Source: Cavenderia fasciculata (taxonomy: Eukaryota > Evosea > Eumycetozoa > Acytosteliales > Cavenderiaceae). Taken from it: DNA of 64,000 bases. Under the pieces are notes generated by a model, which saw only the letters and a program-made list of their open reading frames with translations, made no database searches and was not told the origin of the DNA. Shown here one piece after another: positions 46,409-56,701 of this stretch (within the stretch, counting starts at the first letter, position 1; each line of letters opens with the position of its first letter). The position numbers and the translations under genes are program-made. The DNA is taken from positions 434,001 to 498,000 of the forward strand of contig NW_004457711.1 in assembly GCF_000203815.1 (NCBI RefSeq), in the 5' to 3' direction.

Positions 46409-48932
46409 ATGTCATTAACAGAAGAAGAATTTCATACTATTTTCCCTGGGTATCCCTCCAGAGGTCACGATATCGATGATATTTTGAGTCAGATTGATAA
46501 TGGAACTCTAGTATCACCGGATCCAAATGCCATCGCCTTCCCTGTCAGGTCACCAACTAATGTACCAAGGGTACCACCACCCAAACCAACACCACCAAAG
46601 ACTATGAAAGAGAATAAGTTCTATGCCACTTATTTTGAGAAGTCTAATGAAGTATTCAACGATGAAAAGCGTCCAGTTCCACCATTGCCAGCTAAAGCAA
46701 CTGGTGTCGTAAAACCTGTGCCAGCCCCTATTACCAAAGGTCCTGCTGCATCCAAGGTAGCAGCCGCTGAGGGTCAAGACTTTACCCCCAAAAGTCCTGC
46801 TGTTTCAAAAGCTGCTGTTGCTCCTCCCCTACTACCACCTCCCGACGCTTCTTTCGTTATGCCTCCCTTTGATCCAGATAGAGTGGTTTCCGATGAAGAA
46901 GGTTTAAAGATCATCCTTCACTTTTCCGTCTTTGAGGGATCAAAGAATGTAAGTTTAAATCTATAAATCTACTATTCTCGCTCATTTGTAATTTATATAT
47001 CCATCTAACACCATTCATTCATTTATTCTATTTTATTCTATTTTAATGTAATTAGGTTGTTGCCGATAATGCAAATAATTACTTTCTTGAAAACGTATTA
47101 TACTATACCGATCCAAATTCAAAGGTGTTGGATTTATTTGGTATCAAGAGACCAGTACTCGACAAGTCACGTTTAGATATTAGTGATGATCCAAAGGTTA
47201 CTGTCTGGTATTCCTTTTACTCATTCTTTTATCTACCATTGATCGTTGCCAACGGAGGATATTCAGTTTCTAAAAAAGATTAATGCCAAATTTTGCCAAG
47301 AACAGATTCATCAGCTTGAAACTGGTCCAGCTTATGATGTATGTATTAATTTAATATATTTAATAATAATAGTAATATTTAAATAATTAAAGATAAATAT
47401 TAATTTAAATCTATCAATTATTCAATTATTATAATTTTAATTTTTCTATAGAATACATATGCTCACCAGAGAATGTTATTATTCAAGTACGCATTCTGCC
47501 AGAAAAATCAATGGATGCAGAAATTCCAAAAGAATGCTGTGCGTTGGTTACCACTCTACATGGCTGCTCTAAAGGATCAATTCAATCTGGCCAAACACAC
47601 TCAAACGACCAAGGAAAGAACTACTGAACAATTACAAGCTTTCATTGTCAATGCCAAGGCTACATTAGATGTATTGGATCCAACCGGAGAGAATTCAAAG
47701 AATATGATCAATATTCTAATGGGATCTTCCATCTTTGTTGGCCTGGATCAGAAAAATTCAATCAAAGATACTCCTCAAAATCGCCAAGTGATTAAAGATA
47801 CCGTTAAAAGTATAGTAGAGTATGTTAAAAATGCTGGTCCTGCTGATCCAGATGACCCAGATTCTGTGGATAAAGTGGTAATCGGTAAAGATTTGATAGC
47901 TTTTCTTGGTGGCACAGCTGGAGCCATTTCTGCTATCCAAAAGGCTATTCTGGCCACTCAATTCGAGTCTGTTGATGGCCCAGATTTTTCCAAAGGTTTT
48001 GATCAATATTTCAAGGACATTGGAGCAAGAGTAATGAACAAAATGCAATTCTCTGTAGCTGAAAAGAAAGACAAGTTCTTTAAATGGTATTTTACAATTA
48101 AATATTTATTTATATATATATATTTAAAGATTAATTAATTAATCTTGGTTTTTTTTTTTTTTCATTTCCATAATAGGTTGGGAAGAGCATTCAAGACATG
48201 TCAAGTCGGAGTTATCATCTATTCGATCTACAATTGGGACAAGGTAATTCATTCATTAATGAATGCTTTCATTCAAAACAAACTAATATATATATATATA
48301 TTGACAATTATTTATATTTATTTTTACTCTATATATAGTTGGACACGTACAACAAATTGTATTTTATGGCAGATATTGTTAATATCGGATTAGATTTAGC
48401 GTCTGCCACGAAAACAGCACCAAAAGCCCTTAAACAATTTGGTAATTTGGTGGGACTTGGTCTAAACAAAATACCATATGGAAACAAGGTTCTCAGCGTA
48501 TTGGAGACTGCATTCACAACAGATCTTGCCGAATTTGTTCAAACACGTTTCAGTCCAATCCTAATGGCCGTGTCTGCCATCAAAAGTGTTTATGATTGCG
48601 TGCAAGATGCACAAGAAGGTAACATTGGTGCCATGGTGATTGACGGTGCCAGCGCCGTCATTGGACTCGGAGCTGCTGTTGCCATCTTTGCAGGTTGTGC
48701 TTGTGCAGGTATAGTATAATAATGAAATAATAATGAAAATAATAATATCACGGTTTATTTATACTTATTTCTTTCTTTCTTTCTATCGATCTTAGGACCC
48801 CTAGCATTGCTCGCAGGTGGTGTTTTATTGGCCCTTGCAGGTATCAAGTACCTATTCTTTACCCCAACAAACGACCAAATTTACTTTGATCAATATTTAC
48901 CTTTTTTCTTTAAACTTAAAGAATATCAATAA
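46409..48932 (+). CDS. Copy B of the proline-rich/hydrophobic-hairpin family (frame interrupted once)
   Basis: Exons 46409-46948, 47056-47338, 47452-48086, 48177-48243, 48339-48708 and 48796-48932. The N-terminus is MSLTEEEFHTIFPGYPSRGH, then FNDEKRPVPPLP, an Ala/Pro linker, PPFDPDRVVSDEEGLKIILH and SVFEGSKN. The middle and C-terminus parallel copies A and C, ending in GAMVIDGASAVIGLGAAVAI, GCACAG and PLALLAGGVLLALAGIKYLF. Exon 2 is one base longer than in the other copies, in an A-run, which interrupts the frame; this may be an assembly error or a recent loss. Copy B lacks one intron present in A and C and has one (48244-48338) that they lack. No signal peptide; function unknown. Confidence 0.7.
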
Positions 48933-48974
48933 AATACAAAAAAAGTGAGACTTTTGCAATGTATCACTAGTGAT

Positions 48975-49075
48975 GAACCCATATGCTCACCAGAGAATGT
49001 TATGATTCAATACACATTTGCTTTTCTTGATGGTACAGTTGGAGCCATTTCTTCTATCCAAAAGGCACAGAGTCT
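48975..49075 (+). pseudogene. Relic of the hairpin family (exon 3 pieces)
   Basis: CATATGCTCACCAGAGAATG and the following CAATACACATTTGC resemble the start of copy B exon 3. The next bases, CTTTTCTTGATGGTACAG and TGGAGCCATTTC, match a point about 430 nt further along that exon. The relic therefore has a large internal deletion and no open frame of note. It shows that at least a fourth copy once existed in the tandem. Confidence 0.6.
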
Positions 49076-49723
49076 GGTTGATATAACCTAGATTTAAATG
49101 GTATGGTATCCAATATTTATATAATTACTTTATTAATATTAATGAATTCTTTTTATTTTTCAGGCTTACTGAAAGTCTATCAATCAAGATCACTAAAAGA
49201 AAGAGAGGGAGAGAGAAAAATTATTATATTCAACTCTAGTTAAATATTTAACCTTTTGTGAGAGGTGGGTGGCAGGTTAATTAATACTTTGATCATTGTC
49301 ATCCAGTGATATTCCAACAACCCCCCCCCCCCCCCGTTTTCAATCATTCTAGTCTAAATTGAAAGGAAAGGACCTCAACATTAAAACAATGCCAACCCTT
49401 AATATACAACCATTCGTCTCTACAATCCATAATATTATTATATCTCTAATAACTTCTTCTTATCTATAAACAACAAGCATGCAATTGATCATGTACGCAC
49501 CATCAACAATAGTTTAAAGATAATCTAAATGTTGGATGTTTAGTTTCTGAGTTTATGTGTTGTTGTTGTTGGTTAGAGAGATAGGAGAACACGTGATTGA
49601 TTACTTTTATCAGCACCGTTTCGATTGGCTCCGCTCCTAAACTTTGTTTCAAATTTTCATTGCCGCACAGATCTTTGTGTCTCAGCACCACAATGTTGTT
49701 TTTTGTTTGTTATTCGTTTTTAA

Positions 49724-49773
49724 GCTCCCTCTTTTGTGTATCATATTTAAACCTCCTTCTTATCCAATAGACA
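49724..49773 (+). repeat. 50-bp promoter block, copy 2
   Basis: Identical to 46017-46066. It lies ~320 bp upstream of the copy C start codon (~340 bp for copy B). The flanking DNA is recognisably related but diverged, so this block is either recently exchanged or under selection. Confidence 0.8.
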
Positions 49774-50091
49774 TCGATCACAATCGGGAGGGGCTGTAAC
49801 TTGAAACCATGACATTCAATGGGCTCATGCCCCACCAACCACCCGATCACTGAATCATCACATGATCAGTTCAGTTGGTTTAGTTAGCTCTCTGAACTAG
49901 AGAGGGCTAGGAGGGAGCGACCGTCGCTCGCGTGTAACAATCAACCTACCTCATATTTTAATAATACTAATATCTTTGTCCACATACACCACGACAACCA
50001 ACCAACCACAACATTTATATAAAGTTAGTCGTCGACAAGATAGATAATTAATCAACAGTAGTAATAACAAATATTAGTAATAATATTAATA

Positions 50092-52605
50092 ATGTCACTT
50101 ACAAAAAATGATATTATGGATTTAATAGGAGACATGTACCCTGGGTATCCAGGTGGCCATAATATTGAAGATATCATGGATCAGATTGATAATGGAACCT
50201 ATAAACCACCAACCATTCCCGATACTAGTGTCACTCCACCAGTCAAGCCACCAACTACCACTCCACCACCTGTCAAGCCACCAGTCATTACTTTTCCACC
50301 AAAGATACCACCAAAGACTGTGAAAGAGAATAGATTCTATGTCGGTTATTCCTCTAAGTCTGATGAAGTATTCAACGATGAAAAGCGTCCAGTCCCACCA
50401 TTGCCAGTTGCCAAGCCTCCTGCTCCAGGTTCCAAAGCAGCTGCTGCTGTCAGATCAAAGAGAGAAGTCGAGCAAGACCTTTTACCAGCTTGGGATCCCG
50501 ATTACGTCATCCCTCCTTTTGATCCAGATAGAAAACTTACCGATGAAGAAGGTTTGAAGATAATCCTTCATATGTCTGTCTTTGAAGGATCAAAGAATGT
50601 ATGTTCTCAATTAAATATATTTATTATTACTATTATTTATTTAAAAGTATTTCTAGACAAAAATCATTAATCCTGTTTTTTTCTTTTTTTTTTTAATACT
50701 AAATTATAATTAATATTTTTATATATTTATTCTATATATTTAATTATTTAATTTATTAGGTTGTTTCCCAGAATGCTGACAATTATTTCTTGGAGAACAT
50801 GTTACACTATTCTGATCCAAACAATGAAATTTTGGAATTATTTGGTCTCACCAAGCCAAAACTCAACCAGAAACGTTTAGATATTTGTGATGAGCCAAAG
50901 GTTACTCTCTGGTATTCCTACTATTCATTCTACTATCTACCATTGATCGTTGCCAATGGAAACTATTCAGTCTCTAAAAAGATTGATAACAAATTTTGTC
51001 AAGAAAAGCTTCATAATCTTGAAACTAATCCAACTTTTGATGTATGTAAAAAAAAATATAATATATTTAATATATTTAATATATTTAATATATTTAATAT
51101 ATTTAATATATTTAATATTTAATGATATTTATTATTCATCAAATAATTATATAAATATTAAATTTAAAATATTCTCTATTCTATTTTATTAATTTATTAT
51201 TATTATTATTATTATTTTATTTATTTCTCATACAATATAGAATACCTATGCTCATCAACGTATGTTATTATTCAAATTTGCATTCTGTGAAAAGAACCAG
51301 TGGATGCAGAAATTCCAAAAGAATGCTGTGCGTTGGTTACCACTCTACATGGCTGCTCTAAAGGACCGTACAAATTTGCCCAAGACGATTTATGATTTGA
51401 ACAACAAAAGATCTCAAGAACAATTCCAAGCCTATATTGTCAATGCCAAGGCAGTACTAGATATCTTTGATCCGACCGGAGAGACTTCAAAGAATACCAT
51501 CAACACGATCATCGGTGCTTCAATCTTTATCAACCTCGATAAGCAAAACTCAATTAAAGATACCAAGCTCAACAGAGATATTATCAAAGATACCATCGAG
51601 CGTATCATTGAAAAGGCAAAGAGCGGCGTTGATGAGCCTGATGTGGACCAAGATACACTGACCATCTACAAGGACATCCTAGCCGTAACAGGTTCTACGG
51701 TGGGAAGCGTCAGGGAGATTCAGAAAGCTATTCTGGCCACACAGTTCGAGTCAATCGATGGTCCAAACCTAGACAAAGGCTACGAGCAATACTTCAAGGA
51801 CAGAGGAGCAAGAATAATGAACAAGATGCAAGTGACTGCCTCAAATACTAATCAAATCGCCAAAGCATTTGGTTATATTTTCAAGGTTTGCCAGATATCA
51901 GTCATTATCTATTCAATTGTTAATTGGGACAAGTTGGATACCTACAACAAAACTTTCTTTGCTCTGGATGTGATTAATATTGGATTGGATTTAGCATCTA
52001 GCTCAACAGAGGTAGTTCCCAATGCCTTTAGATCTCTTGGTTCAGTGATTGGTGTTGGATTGAACAAGCTTCCAGCTGCTGACAAGATTCTCACTGTCAT
52101 GGAGAATGTCTTTACAACTGACCTAGCTTCATTTGTCGCAACTCGCTTTAGCCCTGGTCTTATGGCTATTAGTGCCATAAAAAGTGTATACGACTGTGTA
52201 CAAGATGCAAAGGTATTTATTAAATTCTTTCAAAATATATATATATATCCATATTAATAATATTAATATTATCTTTATCTCTCTATCTATCTATTTAGGT
52301 TGGTAATATTGGTGCAATGGTGTTGGATGGTGTATCAGCTGGTATTGGTCTTGGAGTTGCCATGGCTATCTTTGGAGGTTGTGCTTGTGCAGGTATAGTA
52401 TAATAATGAAAATAATAATGAAAATAATAATATCACGGTTTATTTATAGTTATTTCTTTCTTTCTTTCTATCGATCTTAGGACCCCTAGCATTGCTCGCA
52501 GGTGGTGTTTTATTGGCCTTGGCAGGTATAAAATACATATTCTTTAGTCCCTCTAATGACCAAATATTCTATGACAAACTCTATAAAGATTTTAAACTTA
52601 ATTAA
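50092..52605 (+). CDS. Copy C of the proline-rich/hydrophobic-hairpin family (659 aa)
   Basis: Exons 50092-50598, 50760-51041, 51241-52212, 52299-52392 and 52481-52605 all keep frame. The N-terminus MSLTKNDIMDLIGDMYPGYP is followed by a PPVKPPTTTPPPVKPP-type linker, RFYVGYSSKSDEVFNDEK, VPPLPVAKPP and a KREVEQDLLPAWDPDY segment. Shared middle blocks are PPFDPDRKLTDEEGLKIILH, ILELFGLTKPKLNQKRLDIC, NQWMQKFQKNAVRWLPLYMA and AILATQFESIDGPNLDKGY. The C-terminus is GAMVLDGVSAGIGLGVAMAI, FGGCACAG and PLALLAGGVLLALAG. The copy A intron at the TW/FG junction is absent. This is the cleanest intact member with B's promoter type. Function unknown; membrane insertion by the hairpin is inferred. Confidence 0.75.
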
Positions 52606-52752
52606 ATAAATTAATTTATACAATGCAGGAGTGAACTAGTTAACTTTTTTCATTGACCACTTTTTTAATTTACTCGTATGAATTATGAATAATAATAATA
52701 GTTGTACAGATAAAGTAGATAATAACTTGAATAAATTGTTGTAAATTCAAAT

Positions 52753-54086
52753 ATGTCTGAAGATGATGATGAACAGGGTAAATTATAGCAGATATCAAGA
52801 TCTATAATAGTATGATTTGAATTTATCACTCACCCTTTTCTCTTCTATTTATCTTTTAGGATTTAGAATATACTCAGAAGATGAATTGAATAGTAAACTA
52901 AAGAAAGAATTACTTTTGATTTGTCAATCATTGAATGTACATGCTCAAATGAGCCATTTAAAAAATGAAATGATTATAAAGACCCAAATCGATTAGAGTT
53001 CAAACGTAAAATGATAGACAATAATCCTCTATGTGATTACAACAAAGGATCATTAGATTATTCATTACCATGGTCAATCATCAGTAGAATACTCGATCTA
53101 GTTTGGAGTGAATCATCTATTTGTACATGCTACTTTAGTGATCAATTCATTTACTGTTAAATCGCAATACGCAAACCACCGCAATGCCTTTGATTACTAT
53201 CAAATGTGGTCAATCTATCAACCATTGTTGGAACAACACAAAGAATCAAGAATGAAATGTCCAATGCACGCATACCACTATTTGAATGGTTTGGAGCCAT
53301 CAATCAACATTTCTAAACCATTCACATTTGACTCAAACAATGACACTAACAAATGAAGGTATCAATTACTTGGGTTATCCAAACGAATCAACCACTATTT
53401 ATCTTCTACGCACTTGATCAAGTCTAAAAATTTTACAGAATTTATAAAACAATCTAAAGTATTCACAAAAGCCAAATCAAGGTGTCCGATACACAAAGAT
53501 TGTACTCCAAGTCTCAATAGTACAAATAATGACAATATTTTTATACAAATTAATCAACTCCGATTTGGATTGTCAAGTTCATGCAAGTGACTATTTGAAT
53601 ATGTTTCAAAATATCTGATAAAGCAAGCTTTGTTGGTCTTTGAAGATATGGAAAAACAACATCATCACTTTTCAAATCAATATTGTCTGTTGGGTAAATC
53701 AATCATATCTCTCACAATTGAAGCACCACCCTGCTAAACAAATGCAATCGGTTATTCTTCCGTCTAGTGTCACCAAACTATCATTCATCGATATCAATAT
53801 AGCTTTAATCAGCAAAAATAATCCACAAGTGAATGAATTGCTCTTATTGCCCACCACCTCTATCAACAACAGTGATCAATTGATTTTAACCTTTGACAAT
53901 GTTCAAAAGATTACCATCAGAAATTTCTCGCTTCATGACGTACCGTCGCCCATTTCACATCAAAGCAACTTTCAATTACTTGGTACATTTTATACAAACA
54001 CTCTGTCAACAAATAATACAGTTCTTTACAAATGGGTTTATTTAAAAAGACTAATAATCACGCATCTCTTCAACAAACTAGAATGA
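52753..54086 (+). pseudogene. Pseudogene of the SAP/F-box-like family
   Basis: It starts ATGTCTGAAGATGATGATGA, splices like the 2499 gene (GTAAAT...TTTTAG) into FRIYSEDELNSKLKKELLLI, then the SAP-like block. After that, fragments of the parent family appear in changing frames: the LPWSIISRILDLVWSESSIC block, a CPMHAYHYL motif, HFSNQYCLLGKSI and the end signature SNFQLLGTFY...KWVYLKR (53640-54086). Several frameshifts, stops and an internal deletion mean it cannot make a full product. It lies ~47 kb from the intact relative on the same strand. Confidence 0.75.
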
Positions 54087-54370
54087 TGACAATACAATAG
54101 TGAATTAAAATAAAAGTTCTAGAGTTTAAATGAACATATTTATTTTTTGTTGTCGAAGCAGTATTCGTTGAATCTTTGATGTTGAATTGATGCACCTTCT
54201 TAAATAAAGAACTCATTTATTTAAGCCAAGCCACAGGGCAAACATTTTTTGCATAGAGGTTCAAATTTTCGAGACCTTAAGGTTAAACCACCATTTTTTT
54301 CAATAAAAAGTTCCAACTCACCTTCAAAAAATCATATCAACTTTTTTTTAAACTATTTAATATCTTATTA

Positions 54371-54934
54371 ATGTATCTCTGTCGAAATTCAACATCAAAA
54401 TTCTCTTTATTAGTATTTTGTGTTGCACTATTACATGTCTTTTTCTTCGACCCTATTCTAGGCCAAGCTGTCCAACTACAACAGCACCGTGGAATCTCTG
54501 ACGGCTCCAGCTCCATTGTTCCTGCTGGCCAACAATCATACTCAACGGTAGAGGTTTTGCTTTTACATCTCAACGACAAACTCGAAGAGTTGCTTCGCAA
54601 CCAACAGGTCTGTAACCAGGATATCAAAGATCTAAAAGACCAAGTTTTAGAGCATACCAACACTCGAAAACAACTCGAGCAAGAGAATCAAAATAAAATC
54701 GATCAGCTTCTACAACAACAGAAAGAAATGGAAAGACAACAACAAATACAGCTAGAGGAGGAGATCAAACAAAAACAACTTGCAAACGAACAACTTCAAC
54801 AATCTTTGCAAAATTTTGAGCAACTCCAACAACAACAGCAGCAACTCCAACAACAACAGCAGCAGCAGCAACAACCACCACCACAACAAAAGGAAAATAA
54901 AAAGGAAAAATGGTACAAAAAATTAAAATTCTAA
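54371..54934 (+). CDS. Membrane-anchored coiled-coil protein 1 (187 aa)
   Basis: Single exon. Residues ~10-32 are hydrophobic (KFSLLVFCVALLHVFFFDPI), a signal peptide or signal anchor. Residues ~55-150 form a heptad-like coiled coil rich in Gln/Glu/Lys (LLHLNDKLEELLRNQQ, DLKDQVLEHTNTRKQLEQEN), followed by poly-Gln and a basic end KKEKWYKKLKF. It is a paralogue of the next gene: both share a (I/V)VPxGxQ(S)Y(S)xxE block before the coil and a basic-aromatic C-terminus. No family is recognised. Function unknown. Confidence 0.6.
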   Translation: MYLCRNSTSKFSLLVFCVALLHVFFFDPILGQAVQLQQHRGISDGSSSIVPAGQQSYSTVEVLLLHLNDKLEELLRNQQVCNQDIKDLKDQVLEHTNTRKQLEQENQNKIDQLLQQQKEMERQQQIQLEEEIKQKQLANEQLQQSLQNFEQLQQQQQQLQQQQQQQQQPPPQQKENKKEKWYKKLKF

Positions 54935-55222
54935 TAAACAGGAATCATAAAATTAAATTAAAAAAGAAAGTGTTCCTCTTTCTTTTTTTTTGTATACTCT
55001 TGAATATCATCCAATCGATTTTTTGAAGGTACCATACAGGTGTCTCCATATGTCGGCCTTTAAAAAATAAATCAACGACATTTTGTACTAGTCTCAAAAA
55101 TTTAGCATTTATGAAGTTTTTTAAAAATTAATTTTTTCTCTCCTTTTTTTTGCTCATGGTTTGCACCATTCCTTTATCTCAACTAGTATTATAGATAGAT
55201 TATATTTTATTTATTTATCAAA

Positions 55223-56014
55223 ATGCCAGATAATGCACCAGATTGCCATGTGTATGCACCACATCAACTCAAAAAAGACAACAACAAAACACCCAAATGG
55301 TCGACAAGAGGAGTAAGTGCATTGCTAGTATTATTATTTGCAATGAGTGTTGGTGTATTTCAATCAATCCAGTATAGTGGACCGATTGATCATCCAGCAC
55401 CATATCTTTCTCACTCTCAATCACCTTCACATGTAGATCATATGGCTGTCAATAAAACAATGGATGAGATAAAGATCATCGAGAAGAAAATAGAAAGTTT
55501 AAAAAATCAACCTCCACCACCACCTAAACGACAAAACTATGGAAATGGACTTGTAGTGACAAAAAAACAATCAACAGGGTCTCCGTATTCTGTGGTTCCT
55601 AGAGGAAATCAATATTCAAATATTGAATTATATCTGATGTCAATGGGAGGAAAATTGGATTCTATTAATAGCCAACTAAAAGATACCAAGAATGGAATCA
55701 ATGATTTGAAGAATGAAATCAGAGATCAAAATAAAAGACAAACCCAACGAGATAAAGATACTCAAGAAAGTCTTATACGACACGAAGAATTACTCAAAGA
55801 CCAAAATGCACAACGTCTGGTACAACAAGAAAAAGAAAAACAGCAACACCAAGAATATTTGAAAGCTCAACAAAAACACCAACAAGATATCGAAAATTTG
55901 GTGGCAATACAAAATCATCTCTCAGAAAAACTATTAGAACAACAACAAGAAAAAGAAAAGGAGCAACAAAAACCAAAGAAAAAGAATTGGTTCAAAAGAT
56001 TATTTAATTTATAA
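55223..56014 (+). CDS. Membrane-anchored coiled-coil protein 2 (263 aa)
   Basis: Single exon, 288 bp after its paralogue. A ~34-residue basic N-terminus (KKDNNKTPKWSTRG) precedes one hydrophobic segment (VSALLVLLFAMSVGVFQSI), giving a type II anchor with the N-terminus in the cytosol. A linker PPPPPKR, the shared VVPRGNQYSNIELYLMSMGG block and a long coiled coil follow (DTKNGINDLKNEIRDQNKRQ, then Gln/Lys/Glu-rich to ~250). It ends KPKKKNWFKRLFNL, an amphipathic basic-aromatic tail. Not recognised. A tether or scaffold in secretory membranes is possible but only inferred. Confidence 0.65.
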   Translation: MPDNAPDCHVYAPHQLKKDNNKTPKWSTRGVSALLVLLFAMSVGVFQSIQYSGPIDHPAPYLSHSQSPSHVDHMAVNKTMDEIKIIEKKIESLKNQPPPPPKRQNYGNGLVVTKKQSTGSPYSVVPRGNQYSNIELYLMSMGGKLDSINSQLKDTKNGINDLKNEIRDQNKRQTQRDKDTQESLIRHEELLKDQNAQRLVQQEKEKQQHQEYLKAQQKHQQDIENLVAIQNHLSEKLLEQQQEKEKEQQKPKKKNWFKRLFNL

Positions 56015-56131
56015 TAAAGCATAAATTTCTCCATTCAAGACCATTGCAGGTATAAAAAAATAAATAAAAATCTTACGTATAGTTTTACAAATTCAATAAT
56101 AATAATAATACTATTGATTTATTTAAATAAA

Positions 56132-56645
56132 TTAATTGGTTGTTGGTTTGAAAGTTTTCATCTTTGATGTAAATTGGTCGCGACTCTTAAATGACAACAC
56201 CAAAAATGCAAGAACTCTAAATGCTATAACAAACAATAGTACAATCCATACATTTCTCCAATAATTGTCATACCCATAATTCATACGATCAATGACCTGT
56301 TCTCCAGTCGATGTTGGGCATTGTCCTCCAATTCTTTCACTATCGCTACAACTAAAAACAATTCCTTGGAATGAATTGACAACAATTGCTTCAATTAAAT
56401 ATTTAAAATAACTAATCTATTAAATTTAAAAAAACAAAAAAAAAAGAGGTTAGAAATGATTTGATTGACCAATAAATAAATAAATAAATATTTCAAATTT
56501 TGTACATACATAAGGCATCCAAACCCAACCGCTTGGAAGATCTTTTAAATTTACAAAGAAACCTGAAAAGAGGAAGAAAAGAATAACAAGCAAAGGACCA
56601 ATTGCAGTTCCAACAGCAACAGATGGCACACCCTTCACAATCTGT
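56132..56645 (-). pseudogene. 3' fragment of an ABCG-type transporter gene
   Basis: Exons (up to ~56640)-56510 and 56416-56132 join in frame. They encode the end of an ABC-2 membrane domain: VPSVAVGTAIGPLLVILFFL, SGFFVNLKDLPSGWVWMPY, ISYFKYLIEAIVVNSFQGIV, a Cys-containing loop (GGQCPTSTGEQVIDRMNYGY), NYWRNVWIVLLFVIAFRVLA and a basic end. The ATP-binding domain and first membrane helices are absent. The DNA immediately upstream belongs to a piggyBac element, so the gene seems cut off by insertion or rearrangement. It is a different subfamily from the ABCG gene at 32.9-34.9 kb. Confidence 0.65.
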
Positions 56646-56701
56646 CAAGTACTGAATCAACACCAATACCTCCCTAACAAGAGTCTATTGCTGTTATACA
56701 T

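Larger units (their letters stand above)
48933..50091. other. Region between copies B and C: relic, C-run and promoter of copy C
   Basis: Holds a relic of the family (48975-49075, listed separately), a C-run of about 16 (49321-49336), a CACGTG box (49590-49595), the second 50-bp promoter block (49724-49773), an ATCACATGATCAG palindrome (49857-49869) and CGCGTGTAAC (~155 bp upstream of the start of copy C). No intact gene is seen. Confidence 0.5.
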
